DNA from: CBDAUN01 sp965200645
GTDB lineage: Bacteria > Pseudomonadota > Gammaproteobacteria > Arenicellales > JAJDZL01
NCBI GenBank assembly: GCA_965200645.1
Contig: CBDAUN010000003.1
Coordinates: 744,001 to 808,000, forward strand
Reading direction: 5' to 3'
Length of the DNA stretch: 64,000 nucleotides
Below, one piece after another: positions 32,120 through 41,631 of this stretch. How positions within the stretch are numbered: the first letter of the stretch is position 1; each line of letters begins with the position of its first letter. The translations under genes and the position numbers were made by a program. The notes under the pieces are model-generated. The model worked only from the letters and a program-made list of their open reading frames with translations, was not told the DNA's origin and searched no databases.

Positions 32120-33361
32120 TTATTCGTAGCTTCGGGTGTCTTCGATGACTATTCCATCATTTGGAAGCGAACCAGGAGCCACAAAGACTACTTCCCCCCG
32201 TAATTTGCAAATATCGCGAATGCTGGAAGTAATCGCTTCGACCAAATGATCACTCGGGTTTTTGGTTTCGCAACGCAACTCCATCACGTCTTTGTGATCA
32301 ATGCTGCTGACAACCAGTCGGGCTTTAGTCACTTCAGGATATCGTTTGACCAACTGAGCAATTTGCGATGGATGTACAAACATACCTCGAACTTTGGTCG
32401 TTTGATCGGCTCGTCCCATCCATCCCTTGATTCGAACATTGGTTCTGCCACAAGGGCTCTCACCAGGCATAAACGCTGACAAGTCTCCAGTTCCGAATCT
32501 AATCAATGGATAGTCGGGATTGAGTGGAGTTACAACGACTTCACCCACCTCTCCTTGAGCAAGTGGGTCGTTAGTCCCCGGCTGAACAATTTCCAAAATA
32601 ACGTTCTCATCAACTATCAGTCCTTCCTTTGCCTCAGACTCGTAGGCTACCAGCCCGACATCCGCAACCCCGTAGCACTGCAGTACTTCAACATTCATTT
32701 TGTTGATAGCTTGTCGCAAAGATGGTGGCAAAGCCTCGCCAGACACTACGGCGACTCGCATTGATGAAACATCGACCCCCATGCTTTGTGCCTGATCCAG
32801 CAACATTTTGAGATATGAAGGTGTGCCGGCATATGCTTCCGGCTGAAGATGTGTGATCATCTGTACCTGCAATTCCGTCTGGCCGACGCCTGCCGGAATG
32901 ACAGAACAGCCCAGTGCTCTCGCACCGCTTTCCATCATGGCACCTGCCGGAGTGAAATGATAGGCAAATGAGTTATGCACACGCATACCTGCTCGAAATC
33001 CGGCGGCATACATAGCCCGTGACATTCGCCAGAAATCCGGTCGAGTGGTTTGAAATTCAAATATAGGTCCGGGTGAGGCAAATATGTTGGTTAGTGGGTA
33101 TTCCGAAATGGCATCCAAGCCTCCGAAGGGTGGTTTGTGCTTCTGCAATTCGGTTAAGTCCGATTTGCGAATAACCGGTATTTGCGCCAGACTCTCACGA
33201 TTTGTAATTGAATTTACATCAATACCGGCCAACTGAATATCGCGAACATGCTCAGCCAGATTGACTGCGTGAATTAAGTGACGACTGAGTGCAGAAAATA
33301 ACTTCTGCTCTCTTTGCTCAGGAGACCGCGTCTCAAGTGAGTCTAAATATTGGGAAGTCAT
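32120..33361 (-). CDS. PaaK-like CoA ligase with an atypical P-loop
   Basis: This 413-residue protein resembles phenylacetate-CoA ligase and relatives, with IPVIRKSDL near the N terminus, QCYGVADVGLVAYESEAKEG, and the RFGTGDLS/GRTNVRIKGWMGRADQTTKVRGMFVHPSQI region that forms the C-terminal adenylation part. Where PaaK has a Gly/Ser/Thr-rich P-loop, this protein has ASPGPIFEFQT at about 95-105. Such variants occur beside Liv-type ABC transporters, as here. The substrate is unknown; activity as a ligase is likely but not certain. Confidence 0.75.
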   Translation of the reverse strand: MTSQYLDSLETRSPEQREQKLFSALSRHLIHAVNLAEHVRDIQLAGIDVNSITNRESLAQIPVIRKSDLTELQKHKPPFGGLDAISEYPLTNIFASPGPIFEFQTTRPDFWRMSRAMYAAGFRAGMRVHNSFAYHFTPAGAMMESGARALGCSVIPAGVGQTELQVQMITHLQPEAYAGTPSYLKMLLDQAQSMGVDVSSMRVAVVSGEALPPSLRQAINKMNVEVLQCYGVADVGLVAYESEAKEGLIVDENVILEIVQPGTNDPLAQGEVGEVVVTPLNPDYPLIRFGTGDLSAFMPGESPCGRTNVRIKGWMGRADQTTKVRGMFVHPSQIAQLVKRYPEVTKARLVVSSIDHKDVMELRCETKNPSDHLVEAITSSIRDICKLRGEVVFVAPGSLPNDGIVIEDTRSYE

Positions 33362-33456
33362 GATTTTCGTTTAGTCACGACAACGAGGAGTGGTGAAGTA
33401 ACCCTTCGGGCGTCTCGCACAAACGAACAAAGCGTTTCGCGAAGTGATTGAACCGG

Positions 33457-34299
33457 CTATGCTAGCCAGCGCTTGCGTCGACGATAGTGCTTTACGTCTC
33501 TAAAACTCTTGCGCTTTTCGCCACTGACGCCTAAATAAAATTCCTTAACGTCTTCATTCTTGAGCAAGTCTCCAGCATCGCCATCCAAAACAACCCTGCC
33601 GTTTTCAAGAATGTAGCCATACTGCGAGTATCGCAGTGCCATGTTGGTATTTTGCTCCGCCAGAAGGATCGTAACCTTCTCAATTTCATTCAAGCGTTTG
33701 ATAATCTCAAAAATTTCTTCGACAAGTGTCGGTGCCAGTCCCATGGAAGGTTCGTCAAGTAAAATCACCGAAGGCTTTGCCATCAACGCTCTACCCACGG
33801 CAGTCATCTGCTGTTCTCCACCGGAGACATATCCGGCGAGACCAGTTCGACGTTCCTTCAATCGAGGAAAATATGAATAAACCTTTTCCAGGTCTCTCTG
33901 AATCGCGCTTCGACCATCTCTACGGGTATAGGCACCGGTTAGCAGATTTTCTTCTACAGTGAGATGTTCGAAGCAATGTCGTCCTTCCATAACTTGGGTA
34001 ACTCCACGAACCACCAGGTCCGATGGGGTCAATGCATCTACTCGCTCGCCACGATAAATGATACTGCCTTTCGTGACTTCCCCGCGTTCGGCACGAAGTA
34101 GATTCGAAATAGCCTTTAAAGTAGTCGTCTTGCCTGCGCCGTTAGCCCCGAGAAGGGCTACGATGCCCTTCTCGGGAACTTCCAGAGAAACACCTTTGAG
34201 AACGAGTATGACTCTATCGTAAATAACCTCAATGTTATTTACGCTAATCAGTGCGTCAACTGCTACTGACTCCTCGATGACTTGTGCCGCCTCGCTCAT
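33457..34299 (-). CDS. livF: Branched-chain amino acid ABC transporter ATP-binding protein LivF
   Basis: This is one of two ATPases of a Liv-type importer. The 280-residue protein has Walker A GANGAGKTTTLKAI, signature VSGGEQQMTAVGRAL, Walker B VILLDEPSMGLAP and LAEQNTN. After the normal end it has the basic tail GEKRKSFRDVKHYRRRKRWLA. LivK, LivM, LivH and LivG follow upstream on the same strand, completing a transporter. The substrate may be an amino acid or a related carboxylate. Confidence 0.9.
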   Translation of the reverse strand: MSEAAQVIEESVAVDALISVNNIEVIYDRVILVLKGVSLEVPEKGIVALLGANGAGKTTTLKAISNLLRAERGEVTKGSIIYRGERVDALTPSDLVVRGVTQVMEGRHCFEHLTVEENLLTGAYTRRDGRSAIQRDLEKVYSYFPRLKERRTGLAGYVSGGEQQMTAVGRALMAKPSVILLDEPSMGLAPTLVEEIFEIIKRLNEIEKVTILLAEQNTNMALRYSQYGYILENGRVVLDGDAGDLLKNEDVKEFYLGVSGEKRKSFRDVKHYRRRKRWLA

Positions 34300-34331
34300 G
34301 TGATTCTATCCTCAGAAAAATAACAAATGGG

Positions 34332-35672
34332 TTATCCGCAATCGCTACCCATGGACATTCCAGCACGTGGAGCGATATTTTTCTCAGCTGCGTATGCCAT
34401 GGAGGAATCCATGACCATTGGGTCAACCAACTCTTTATCAGTGGCAATCCAGTCAGTTACTTCAACCCACTTATCGCCATCCCATTCGCTGAACTTAACT
34501 GGCCCACCACCTTCGTGGTCTGCACAAGTGATGCTCAAAGGAGCCATCAAACCTTCTGCACCAAGTTCTTTAATGCGGTCGGCTGTGATATTCAGATTTT
34601 CAAGACCCCAACGCATTTCCTCACCAGAAAGTACTTTGTTGCCAAATTTTCCCTGTGCAGTTCGCAGCGCTTCCATGGTCACTATGCCAGCTACAAGTCC
34701 ACGATTCCAATAAATCGTGCCGATACGCTGTGGAGAAATATTACCTTGACCGGCACCGTGAACGACATCAAGAATTTCTTGAACAAGGGGAAAGTCCTTA
34801 CCTGAAGGATGGAAACCGGCGGCAACATAACCCACCGCAGACTTACCAGCTGGAATTACATCTTCTTCAGCACCACTCCACCAAACTCCAACAATTTTAT
34901 TCGCCGGAAAGCCAACGCGAGCAGCTTCTTTTAAAGCGGTAGGATTCATAACGCCCCAGCCTCTGAGAATCACCCAGTCAGGCTTGAAGATACGTCCAAT
35001 ATCCAGCCAGGCTGCTTTTTGGTCTAGACCTGGATGGGCTACAGGATAATGCTTAACTTCAAACCCGTACTTTTCGGCTTGTGCATCAAGAATTGGTTTT
35101 GTTTCCTTGCCATAACTGCTGTCATGGTGAAGGTTTGCGATCTTCTTACCTGCAAGCATTTCCATGCCGCCTTCCTTTGTGCCGATGTACTTAATCTTCG
35201 CAGTATTTTGGCTCCAATAGTTGGTGATCAGGGGAAATACCCATGGAAAAATCTTACCATTACTGGCATCCGTTCGACCATAACCCATCGAGATCAATGG
35301 AATTTTGTCAGCGGTTGCCCGTTCAATAAGTCGATAGGTGATACCCGTGCTTAGCGGATGAACCACCGTGGCCCCTTTGGAGCCTTTATTTTTCAACCTT
35401 TCGTAGCACTCAACACCACGGTCAGAGTTGTAAGCAGTTTCGCATTCTTCCCAAGCAATCTTTACGCCATTTACACCACCGTCACGAATATTTAACAGCG
35501 CCATGTAATCAAGCATACCGCCCCAAAATCCCGATCCGCCTGCGGCATAAGGGCCAGTTCGATATACGAGCGCGGGGAAGAACTGTTCATCATCTTGAGC
35601 TTGCGTCAATGTGAATGGCAAAAACGCCATAATCGCCGCTGTCAGAGTAAGAACTAATGATTTGAGCTTCAT
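34332..35672 (-). CDS. livK: ABC transporter substrate-binding protein (LivK-like)
   Basis: This is the periplasmic binding protein of the Liv-type importer, 446 residues. It has a signal peptide (MKLKSLVLTLTAAIMAFLPFTLTQAQ) and a type I periplasmic-binding fold with GVNGVKIAWEECETAYNSDRGVECYERL, VHPLSTGITYRLIERA and KIANLHHDSSYGKETKPILD. It is longer than E. coli LivK (about 370) and belongs to the larger group common with acyl-CoA ligase operons. The ligand cannot be read from sequence. Confidence 0.87.
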   Translation of the reverse strand: MKLKSLVLTLTAAIMAFLPFTLTQAQDDEQFFPALVYRTGPYAAGGSGFWGGMLDYMALLNIRDGGVNGVKIAWEECETAYNSDRGVECYERLKNKGSKGATVVHPLSTGITYRLIERATADKIPLISMGYGRTDASNGKIFPWVFPLITNYWSQNTAKIKYIGTKEGGMEMLAGKKIANLHHDSSYGKETKPILDAQAEKYGFEVKHYPVAHPGLDQKAAWLDIGRIFKPDWVILRGWGVMNPTALKEAARVGFPANKIVGVWWSGAEEDVIPAGKSAVGYVAAGFHPSGKDFPLVQEILDVVHGAGQGNISPQRIGTIYWNRGLVAGIVTMEALRTAQGKFGNKVLSGEEMRWGLENLNITADRIKELGAEGLMAPLSITCADHEGGGPVKFSEWDGDKWVEVTDWIATDKELVDPMVMDSSMAYAAEKNIAPRAGMSMGSDCG

Positions 35673-35804
35673 AATACTATCACCTCAGATTCTGAAATTA
35701 ACAAAGTTACCAATTGTTTACGATTTTCAATGTTAGCACAATACCTCATCTCAACTCTCCTTCAACTTTGTGGTGACGTGGTGTATTGCGAAAACATAGT
35801 TTCA

Positions 35805-36932
35805 TCAGTACGGGAACGGCCATTGCCGTAACTTTTCTTTAAGAATTTGCCAAAGTCGGGCCAACCCCAGCGGCTCAACCGCCAAAAAGAAGATGATTGT
35901 ACCGCCATATACAATCAATTCCAGGTTAGCAAGTGCCGCACCGGACAATGTTCCTTCGCCTAAATTCGATGCCAAAATATTTAATACCGGTGGTAAAAGT
36001 GCGATAAATGCCGCACCGAGAAACGAACCCACAATGGTCCCTAACCCACCGATAATGATCATAAACAGAATGTTGAACGAGCGAATCAAGTCGAATGCTT
36101 CCGTATCTGCATTGCCTACATAGGTAAACACATAAAGCGCTCCAGCAACGCCACAGTAAAAAGAACTGATTGCAAAAGCTAATAATTTGGTTCTAAGCGG
36201 ACGAATTCCGATAATTTCTGCAGCAATGTCAAAGTCACGAATGGCCATCCAGGCACGTCCAGTCATACCGCGGACAATGTTCTTGGCCAGCAACGCCAGC
36301 ACAATCACCACCGAGAGCGTGACTAAATACTTCACCTCCGATGTTGCGTTGGGTCCCGAAACAATGACATTTATTGGTGCCAAAAACCCCAGTGCCCCGC
36401 CTTCTTCAGCCAGTTTGCCAAACAGTGTCGCTGTGGGTGCTGAAGCCACACCGGCTGGGTCATAGTTAGTAAACCAACCGACATGGTCGAAAATCCAAAG
36501 GAGGAAAAATTGTGAAGCGAGCGTCGCTACAGCTAAATAGAAACCCTTGATTCGCAAGGAGGGAATGCCAAATATTATGCCAACTGCAGCAGCCATCAAC
36601 CCGGCTAAAAAGAAATCAACAACCAGAGGAATTTCGGGTAATCTCAGAACCAAGTTGTAGCAACCAAAAGCTCCAACTGCCATAAATCCACCCGTCCCGA
36701 GTGATACTTGGCCCGCATAACCGGTTAACAAATTCAAGCCAAGTGCTGCAAGCCCAAAGACCAAAAACTGAGTCATGATTGGCCCCATCAAATACTGGCT
36801 TCCGGTCAATGGTGGTGCTACGTACGCCACGATCAAAATCAGAAAAATACCGATTCGATCATTCGATATGGGGAATATTGCCTGATCGGCTCTGTAGGAG
36901 GTTTTGTACTGTCCTACTTCACGATAAAACAT
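35805..36932 (-). CDS. livM: Branched-chain amino acid ABC transporter permease LivM
   Basis: This is an inner-membrane permease of 375 residues with multiple hydrophobic segments. The conserved LivM core is present: LGLNLLTGYAGQVSLGTGGFMAVGAFGCYNL, PSLRIKGFYLAVATLASQFFL, and the EAA-like loop GRAWMAIRDFDIAAEIIGIRPLRTKLLAFAISSFYCGVAGALY. It lies 23 bases downstream of livH. Confidence 0.88.
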   Translation of the reverse strand: MFYREVGQYKTSYRADQAIFPISNDRIGIFLILIVAYVAPPLTGSQYLMGPIMTQFLVFGLAALGLNLLTGYAGQVSLGTGGFMAVGAFGCYNLVLRLPEIPLVVDFFLAGLMAAAVGIIFGIPSLRIKGFYLAVATLASQFFLLWIFDHVGWFTNYDPAGVASAPTATLFGKLAEEGGALGFLAPINVIVSGPNATSEVKYLVTLSVVIVLALLAKNIVRGMTGRAWMAIRDFDIAAEIIGIRPLRTKLLAFAISSFYCGVAGALYVFTYVGNADTEAFDLIRSFNILFMIIIGGLGTIVGSFLGAAFIALLPPVLNILASNLGEGTLSGAALANLELIVYGGTIIFFLAVEPLGLARLWQILKEKLRQWPFPY

Positions 36933-36955
36933 GCTCTTTGCTCCCGCTCCTAAAT

Positions 36956-38188
36956 CTAAACGCGCTCAATGATTTTCTCGCCGAACAAACCTTGCGGACG
37001 GAACATCAAGAAAAACATACCCAACATATAAGGTGTCCAGTTCTCCGTACCCCCTCCAAAGAAGGGAATTCCAACAAACACCTCAAACAATTTCTCTGTC
37101 GCACCCACAATTAAGCCTCCGAGTATGGCTCCTGGTATGGATGTGAACCCACCAATGATGATGACCGGCAATGCCTTAAATGCGAGCAAAGATATGCTGA
37201 ATTGAACACCCAACTTAGAACCCCACATCAAGCCGGACACCAAAGCGACGATTCCTGCAGCAGCCCAAACCACTGCCCAAATATTCTTTAGCGGGATTCC
37301 AACACTCAGTGCTGCCTGGTGGTCATCTGCAACAGCTCTCAGTGCTCGCCCGACTCGAGTCTTTTGAAAGAAAATAGCCAAGGCGGTTACTAAAGCCGCA
37401 GCAATCAAGCCGGCATAAATATCAAACTGACTAATGTAAACACCGTAGAAATTAAACGGTATATCCGGAATTCCAATATCCAAGGCATGGACATCTGCAT
37501 CCCAGACACCCTGCGCCACACCTTCAATAACGAAGTTCAAACCAATTGTGGCCATAAACAGAATGATTGGTTCCTGATTCACCATTGGGCGTAAAACGAT
37601 TCGTTCAATCGCAATAGCCATACCGATGACAATTGCTAGCGTCACCGCGAAGGCACGCCAAGTTATGGCGCCATCCGTAACCAAACTGATGACCGCCAAT
37701 CCCAGTAATACAGCGATTGCCCACTTCGGATTTTTGACCCCCGTCGTGAGCACTAAAAAGATGAGTAGCGTGACAAAAATTCCGCGCCACATGTTTTGAC
37801 TTCCATCAGCAAACAGCCCAAGACTTACAAGTACCAGTGCGGCAATAAAGATCGGAATTTTGCCGATGTACTTATCCGAAAACGTCCTAATTGAACTGCC
37901 GGCTTCAGCGCCTGAACTCGTTCTGAAAAGAAAGTAGAGTCCTCCAGCACAGGCAGCAAGAACTATCGCCAACCAACCCGTCCACATCCAAAAATCTGAA
38001 GTTACTTCGGTTAACAGAACAAAGGTCAATGCACCGAAAAGCACCAGTGCACCCTGTGCGAAGTTAAAGATTGAAGATGCCTTGAAAATCAACACCAGTC
38101 CAAGTGCGACCAGCGAGTACATGATGCCGGTCAAGAGTCCCCCGACTAGGACTTCTATAAAGAAAAGAAAATAAGTCCAACTATCCAC
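36956..38188 (-). CDS. livH: Branched-chain amino acid ABC transporter permease LivH with an internal insertion
   Basis: This is the second permease of the Liv-type importer. The 410-residue protein starts with FIEVLVGGLLTGIMYSLVALGLVLIFKASSIFNFAQGALVLFGA and ends with FKALPVIIIGGFTSIPGAILGGLIVGATEKL. Standard LivH proteins are about 300 residues. Here about 90 extra residues (roughly 88-178), partly hydrophobic and probably membrane-spanning, lie between the first helices and the segment ERIVLRPMVNQEPIILFMATIGLNFV. The insertion keeps the reading frame and looks like a subfamily feature and not a sequencing error. Confidence 0.87.
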   Translation of the reverse strand: MDSWTYFLFFIEVLVGGLLTGIMYSLVALGLVLIFKASSIFNFAQGALVLFGALTFVLLTEVTSDFWMWTGWLAIVLAACAGGLYFLFRTSSGAEAGSSIRTFSDKYIGKIPIFIAALVLVSLGLFADGSQNMWRGIFVTLLIFLVLTTGVKNPKWAIAVLLGLAVISLVTDGAITWRAFAVTLAIVIGMAIAIERIVLRPMVNQEPIILFMATIGLNFVIEGVAQGVWDADVHALDIGIPDIPFNFYGVYISQFDIYAGLIAAALVTALAIFFQKTRVGRALRAVADDHQAALSVGIPLKNIWAVVWAAAGIVALVSGLMWGSKLGVQFSISLLAFKALPVIIIGGFTSIPGAILGGLIVGATEKLFEVFVGIPFFGGGTENWTPYMLGMFFLMFRPQGLFGEKIIERV

Positions 38189-38200
38189 GTCAGTAATCTC

Positions 38201-39037
38201 TTAGTGTTCGCCCAAATAAGCTCGAATAACATCCTTGTTGGTTCGTACTTCTTCAGGCACGCCATATGCGATTCTCTCGCCGTGGTCCAAAACCACTACA
38301 TGATCGGAAATGTCCATCACGACACCCATGTCATGTTCAATCAATACTACAGTGGTTCCAAACTCATCATTCACGTCAAGAACAAATCTCGCCATGTCTT
38401 CCTTTTCTTCGAGATTCATTCCAGCCATAGGTTCATCGAGCAACAGGATCTTGGGGTCCATCGCCAGGGCGCGACCCAGCTCGACCCGCTTTTGTAGACC
38501 ATAGGGAAGACGACCGACCGGCGTTTTCCTTATGCTCTGAATTTCCAGAAAGTCAATAATTTCCTCGACAAATTCGCGCTGTTGTATCTCCTGTTCTCTA
38601 GCGGGAAAATAAAACGCCTCTTTGAGAAAATTGGACTTTACACGAACCAGGCGACCAGTCATGATATTGTCCAATGTACTCATCCCCTTGAACAGGGCGA
38701 TATTTTGAAAAGTTCTTGCGAATCCAAGTCTGGCTACTTCATCGGGTGATGCGGATGTCCGATCTACCCCTTCAAAGGTAATCGTTCCGGCACTGGGCTT
38801 GTAAAACCCACTGATGACATTCAACATTGAAGTCTTACCGGCACCATTTGGACCGATAATTGAGAATATTTCTCCTTTGAATGTTGAAAAACTGACGTCC
38901 TGCAACGCTTTAACGCCGCCGAAGTTGACACTGATATTTTCGGCATTCAAGGTGATTTCGGAAAATGTCCGATCCGTTTGATTGGGTTCAGACATTGTGG
39001 TTGGTACAGCGGTTGCTTCAGCCATTACTTCGCTCAC
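38201..39037 (-). CDS. livG: Branched-chain amino acid ABC transporter ATP-binding protein LivG
   Basis: This is the other Liv ATPase, 278 residues: Walker A GPNGAGKTSMLNVISG, RTFQNIALFKGMSTLDNIMTGR, PYGLQKRVELGRALAMDPKILLLDEPMAGMNLEEKEDM, and the LivG-type ending RTNKDVIRAYLGEH. The start is a GTG directly after the TAA of the fadD-like gene; an ATG four codons later is an alternative. The first 30 residues are an extra low-complexity leader. Confidence 0.9.
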   Translation of the reverse strand: MSEVMAEATAVPTTMSEPNQTDRTFSEITLNAENISVNFGGVKALQDVSFSTFKGEIFSIIGPNGAGKTSMLNVISGFYKPSAGTITFEGVDRTSASPDEVARLGFARTFQNIALFKGMSTLDNIMTGRLVRVKSNFLKEAFYFPAREQEIQQREFVEEIIDFLEIQSIRKTPVGRLPYGLQKRVELGRALAMDPKILLLDEPMAGMNLEEKEDMARFVLDVNDEFGTTVVLIEHDMGVVMDISDHVVVLDHGERIAYGVPEEVRTNKDVIRAYLGEH

Positions 39038-40987
39038 TTAACTCGCCTGTTGCATAGAATCGTAAGTTGCCGCATTTTGAATTTGCAAATCCGCAGCCAT
39101 TGTTCCCTTTCGACCATCTTCGAAAGTCACAACGTTTTCGATATGTCCAATGTCCGCATCGGCATACAGCGCCTCAATCAAACTGTCAAAGCGCTCAGTA
39201 ATAATGCGACGACGAACTTTTCGTGTCCTTGTCAACTCACCGTCATCCGCATCCAACTCTTTGTGGAGAATTAGAAATCGTTTGATTTGTGCCCCCGCCA
39301 TCTGTGAATCATTTGCCAAATCAGCATTGGTACTTTCGATGCAACCTTGAATTAACTTATAAACTTGTGGATCTGCAGCAAGTTCCTGATAACTCGCATA
39401 GGCTATACCCTTGCGTTCCGCCCAGTTCCCTACTGCTTCAAGATCAATATTCACCATGGCAGAGACGTAATCTCGCGCATCTCCGAACGTTACCACTTCA
39501 CTAATCTGCGGGAAGAACTTGAGCTTACACTCGAGATATTTCGGGGCAAATAATGTGCCGTCGTTAAGTTTGCCGACGTCCTTAACTCGATCGATGATCT
39601 TCAAATGGCCTTCATCGTCAAAATACCCTGCATCGCCTGTGTATACCCAGCCATCTCCGGTGCGAGTTTCAAGGGTGGCCTCAGGGTTTTTGTAATAACT
39701 TTGAAAAACCCCAGAGCTCTTATAAATCACCTCTCCACGTTCAGTAATCTTCAGGTCTACACCGGGGAATGGCCGACCGACTGTGTCTGGTCTGACTTCG
39801 TTATCTGCTTGTAGGGATATGTAAACGGAAGCTTCGGTTTGGCCATAAAGTTGTTTAATATTGATTCCCAAGGATCGGAAGAAATCAAAAATTTCGGGAC
39901 CAATCGCTTCACCGGCAGTATAGGCAAGGCGAATTTTGCTGAAGCCCATTGTGTTTTTTAATGGACCGTAGACTAGCAATCTTCCCAGCATATAGAGAAT
40001 TCGATCGACAACGTTAACCGATCTTTTTTCCAAAATATCAGTTCCGCAACGTTTTGCCACCGACATAAAGAAGTCAAACATCTTTCGTTTGATCCAACTT
40101 GCGTCCTCCATTCTTACCAAAACACTGGTGAGAATGGATTCAAAAATTCGAGGTGGACTAAAGAAATAGGTTGGCCCTAACTCCTTCATGTCCTCCATCA
40201 CGGTCGCACCGCTTTCCGGGCAACTGACACAGAATCCAGCGACATACGATTGCGCATAAGAAAAAAAGTGGTCGCCTACCCAAGCCATTGGCAGATATGC
40301 AAGACATTCTTCGTTTTTGGTCAGTGAGTCAAATTCGATGGATCGTTCAACGGTAGAAAGAATATTCTGATAATTTAGAATCACACCCTTTGGATATCCT
40401 GTGGTGCCAGAAGTGTATAGAATGACTGATATATCGCGACCAGTACCTCGATTTACTTCGGTGTCAAGGTGGTTGGGGTTTTCGGAGTTAAACTTTTTGC
40501 CACTCTCAATCAGGGAATCGTAATCCTCCAAACCATCGTGCGAGTAATGGCGCATGCCTCGAGGATCGTCATAAAACACTTGTTCCAATGCAGGACAAGC
40601 AGAAATAACCTCTAACATTTTGTCAACCTGCTCTTGATCTTCCACTAGAGCAAATCGAATGTCGGCGTGATTGATGACGTATTCCATCTCTTGTGCGACA
40701 GAGTCTTGATAGAGAGGTACGGGGACACCACCGAGGCATTGTGCTGCCGCCATACCCCAGTAAAGTCTCGGGCGATTGTCACCAACAATCGCTAGTTTGT
40801 CACCTCTTTTAAACCCTATTGATGCAAGTCCGCCAGCGAGATTCCGCACCTCTTGTGCTACCTGACTCCAAGTCCAAGTTTGCCAGATGCCTAAGTCCTT
40901 TTCTCGAATTGCAGGGTCGTTAGCACTAGATTTCGCTCGATTGAACAAAATCTTCGGCAATGTGTCGAGTTTATTGTTTGAATTCAT
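39038..40987 (-). CDS. Long-chain acyl-CoA synthetase (FadD-like) leading the Liv operon
   Basis: This is a 649-residue AMP-forming acyl-CoA ligase. It has P-loop LYTSGTTGYPKGVILNYQN, the YGQTEASVYI motif, and TGDAGYFDDEGHLKIIDRVKDVGKLNDGTLFAPKYLECKLKF; the last lysine region lies in ELTRTRKVRRRII. Long AMP-ligases of this type are often the first gene of Liv-transporter operons in proteobacteria. The first gene is preceded by an operator-like palindrome at 41063. The acid activated could be the substrate brought in by the transporter; that is inference. Confidence 0.85.
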   Translation of the reverse strand: MNSNNKLDTLPKILFNRAKSSANDPAIREKDLGIWQTWTWSQVAQEVRNLAGGLASIGFKRGDKLAIVGDNRPRLYWGMAAAQCLGGVPVPLYQDSVAQEMEYVINHADIRFALVEDQEQVDKMLEVISACPALEQVFYDDPRGMRHYSHDGLEDYDSLIESGKKFNSENPNHLDTEVNRGTGRDISVILYTSGTTGYPKGVILNYQNILSTVERSIEFDSLTKNEECLAYLPMAWVGDHFFSYAQSYVAGFCVSCPESGATVMEDMKELGPTYFFSPPRIFESILTSVLVRMEDASWIKRKMFDFFMSVAKRCGTDILEKRSVNVVDRILYMLGRLLVYGPLKNTMGFSKIRLAYTAGEAIGPEIFDFFRSLGINIKQLYGQTEASVYISLQADNEVRPDTVGRPFPGVDLKITERGEVIYKSSGVFQSYYKNPEATLETRTGDGWVYTGDAGYFDDEGHLKIIDRVKDVGKLNDGTLFAPKYLECKLKFFPQISEVVTFGDARDYVSAMVNIDLEAVGNWAERKGIAYASYQELAADPQVYKLIQGCIESTNADLANDSQMAGAQIKRFLILHKELDADDGELTRTRKVRRRIITERFDSLIEALYADADIGHIENVVTFEDGRKGTMAADLQIQNAATYDSMQQAS

Positions 40988-41062
40988 GACAATTAAAAGT
41001 CAAGTTTGTTTTCAGTTTGTTCAAATAAACCGCCTGCTCCATAAAGAAGACGCAAATTCAAA

Positions 41063-41083
41063 AATTGATAGTGTATATCAATT
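41063..41083. promoter_or_regulatory. Operator-like palindrome upstream of the fadD-liv operon
   Basis: AATTGATA (41063-41070) and TATCAATT (41076-41083) are perfect 8-bp inverted arms with a 5-bp centre. It lies about 75 bp before the fadD-like start and would suit a TetR/MarR/GntR-type dimer. No regulator gene is adjacent. Confidence 0.5.
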
Positions 41084-41162
41084 GGCGCAGTAATTTTAGA
41101 AATTTTTATTAGGCACCACACAATAACTACGAAGTATTAGAAAATTCTCTAAAAAGCAGCGT

Positions 41163-41597
41163 TCAGCCTAGATTCTGCCGAATTTTTGCTGCGGTATTCC
41201 CAATTTCATCCATATCTCCTGGCATCAATCCCCAATTTATTTTTAATTCATCATTGTTCCAGCGCGGAACTATATGACAGTGATAATGCAACACCGACTG
41301 TGCCGCACCAGGTCCATTCGCCTGCGTAATACTGATGCCGTCGGGCTTGAACGTCTTATTGACTGCGTTTGCTACAATTTTTACTGTGGAAGCAACACTA
41401 CTTAAGTAAAAGTCAGGGGTTTCATACAAATTCTTCGCATGATGCTTAGGTATCACCAGAACATGCCCTTCAGCAACAGGATTGATATCCATAAACGCAA
41501 GGGTGTGTTCATCCTCAAGTACCTTAAAGCTAGGCAATTCCCCTAAAATGATTTTGCAAAATATGCAATCTGGGTCTAGTAAATTTTCTAGTGGCAT
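41163..41597 (-). CDS. HIT-family hydrolase with a CxxC motif
   Basis: This 144-residue protein is a histidine-triad hydrolase: DCIFCKIILGELPSFKVLEDEHTLAFMDINPVAEGHVLVIPKHHAKNLYE and the triad in VLHYHCHIVPRW (His 104, 106, 108). The CxxC at 11-14 is the zinc-type N terminus of many HIT proteins. It is distinct from the HinT-like protein at 18.6 kb. The downstream half extends beyond the triad (GLMPGDMDEI). The substrate is unknown. Confidence 0.85.
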   Translation of the reverse strand: MPLENLLDPDCIFCKIILGELPSFKVLEDEHTLAFMDINPVAEGHVLVIPKHHAKNLYETPDFYLSSVASTVKIVANAVNKTFKPDGISITQANGPGAAQSVLHYHCHIVPRWNNDELKINWGLMPGDMDEIGNTAAKIRQNLG

Positions 41598-41631
41598 CTT
41601 TCCTATTCCGAATTTCTGGTCTGTGCAATGA

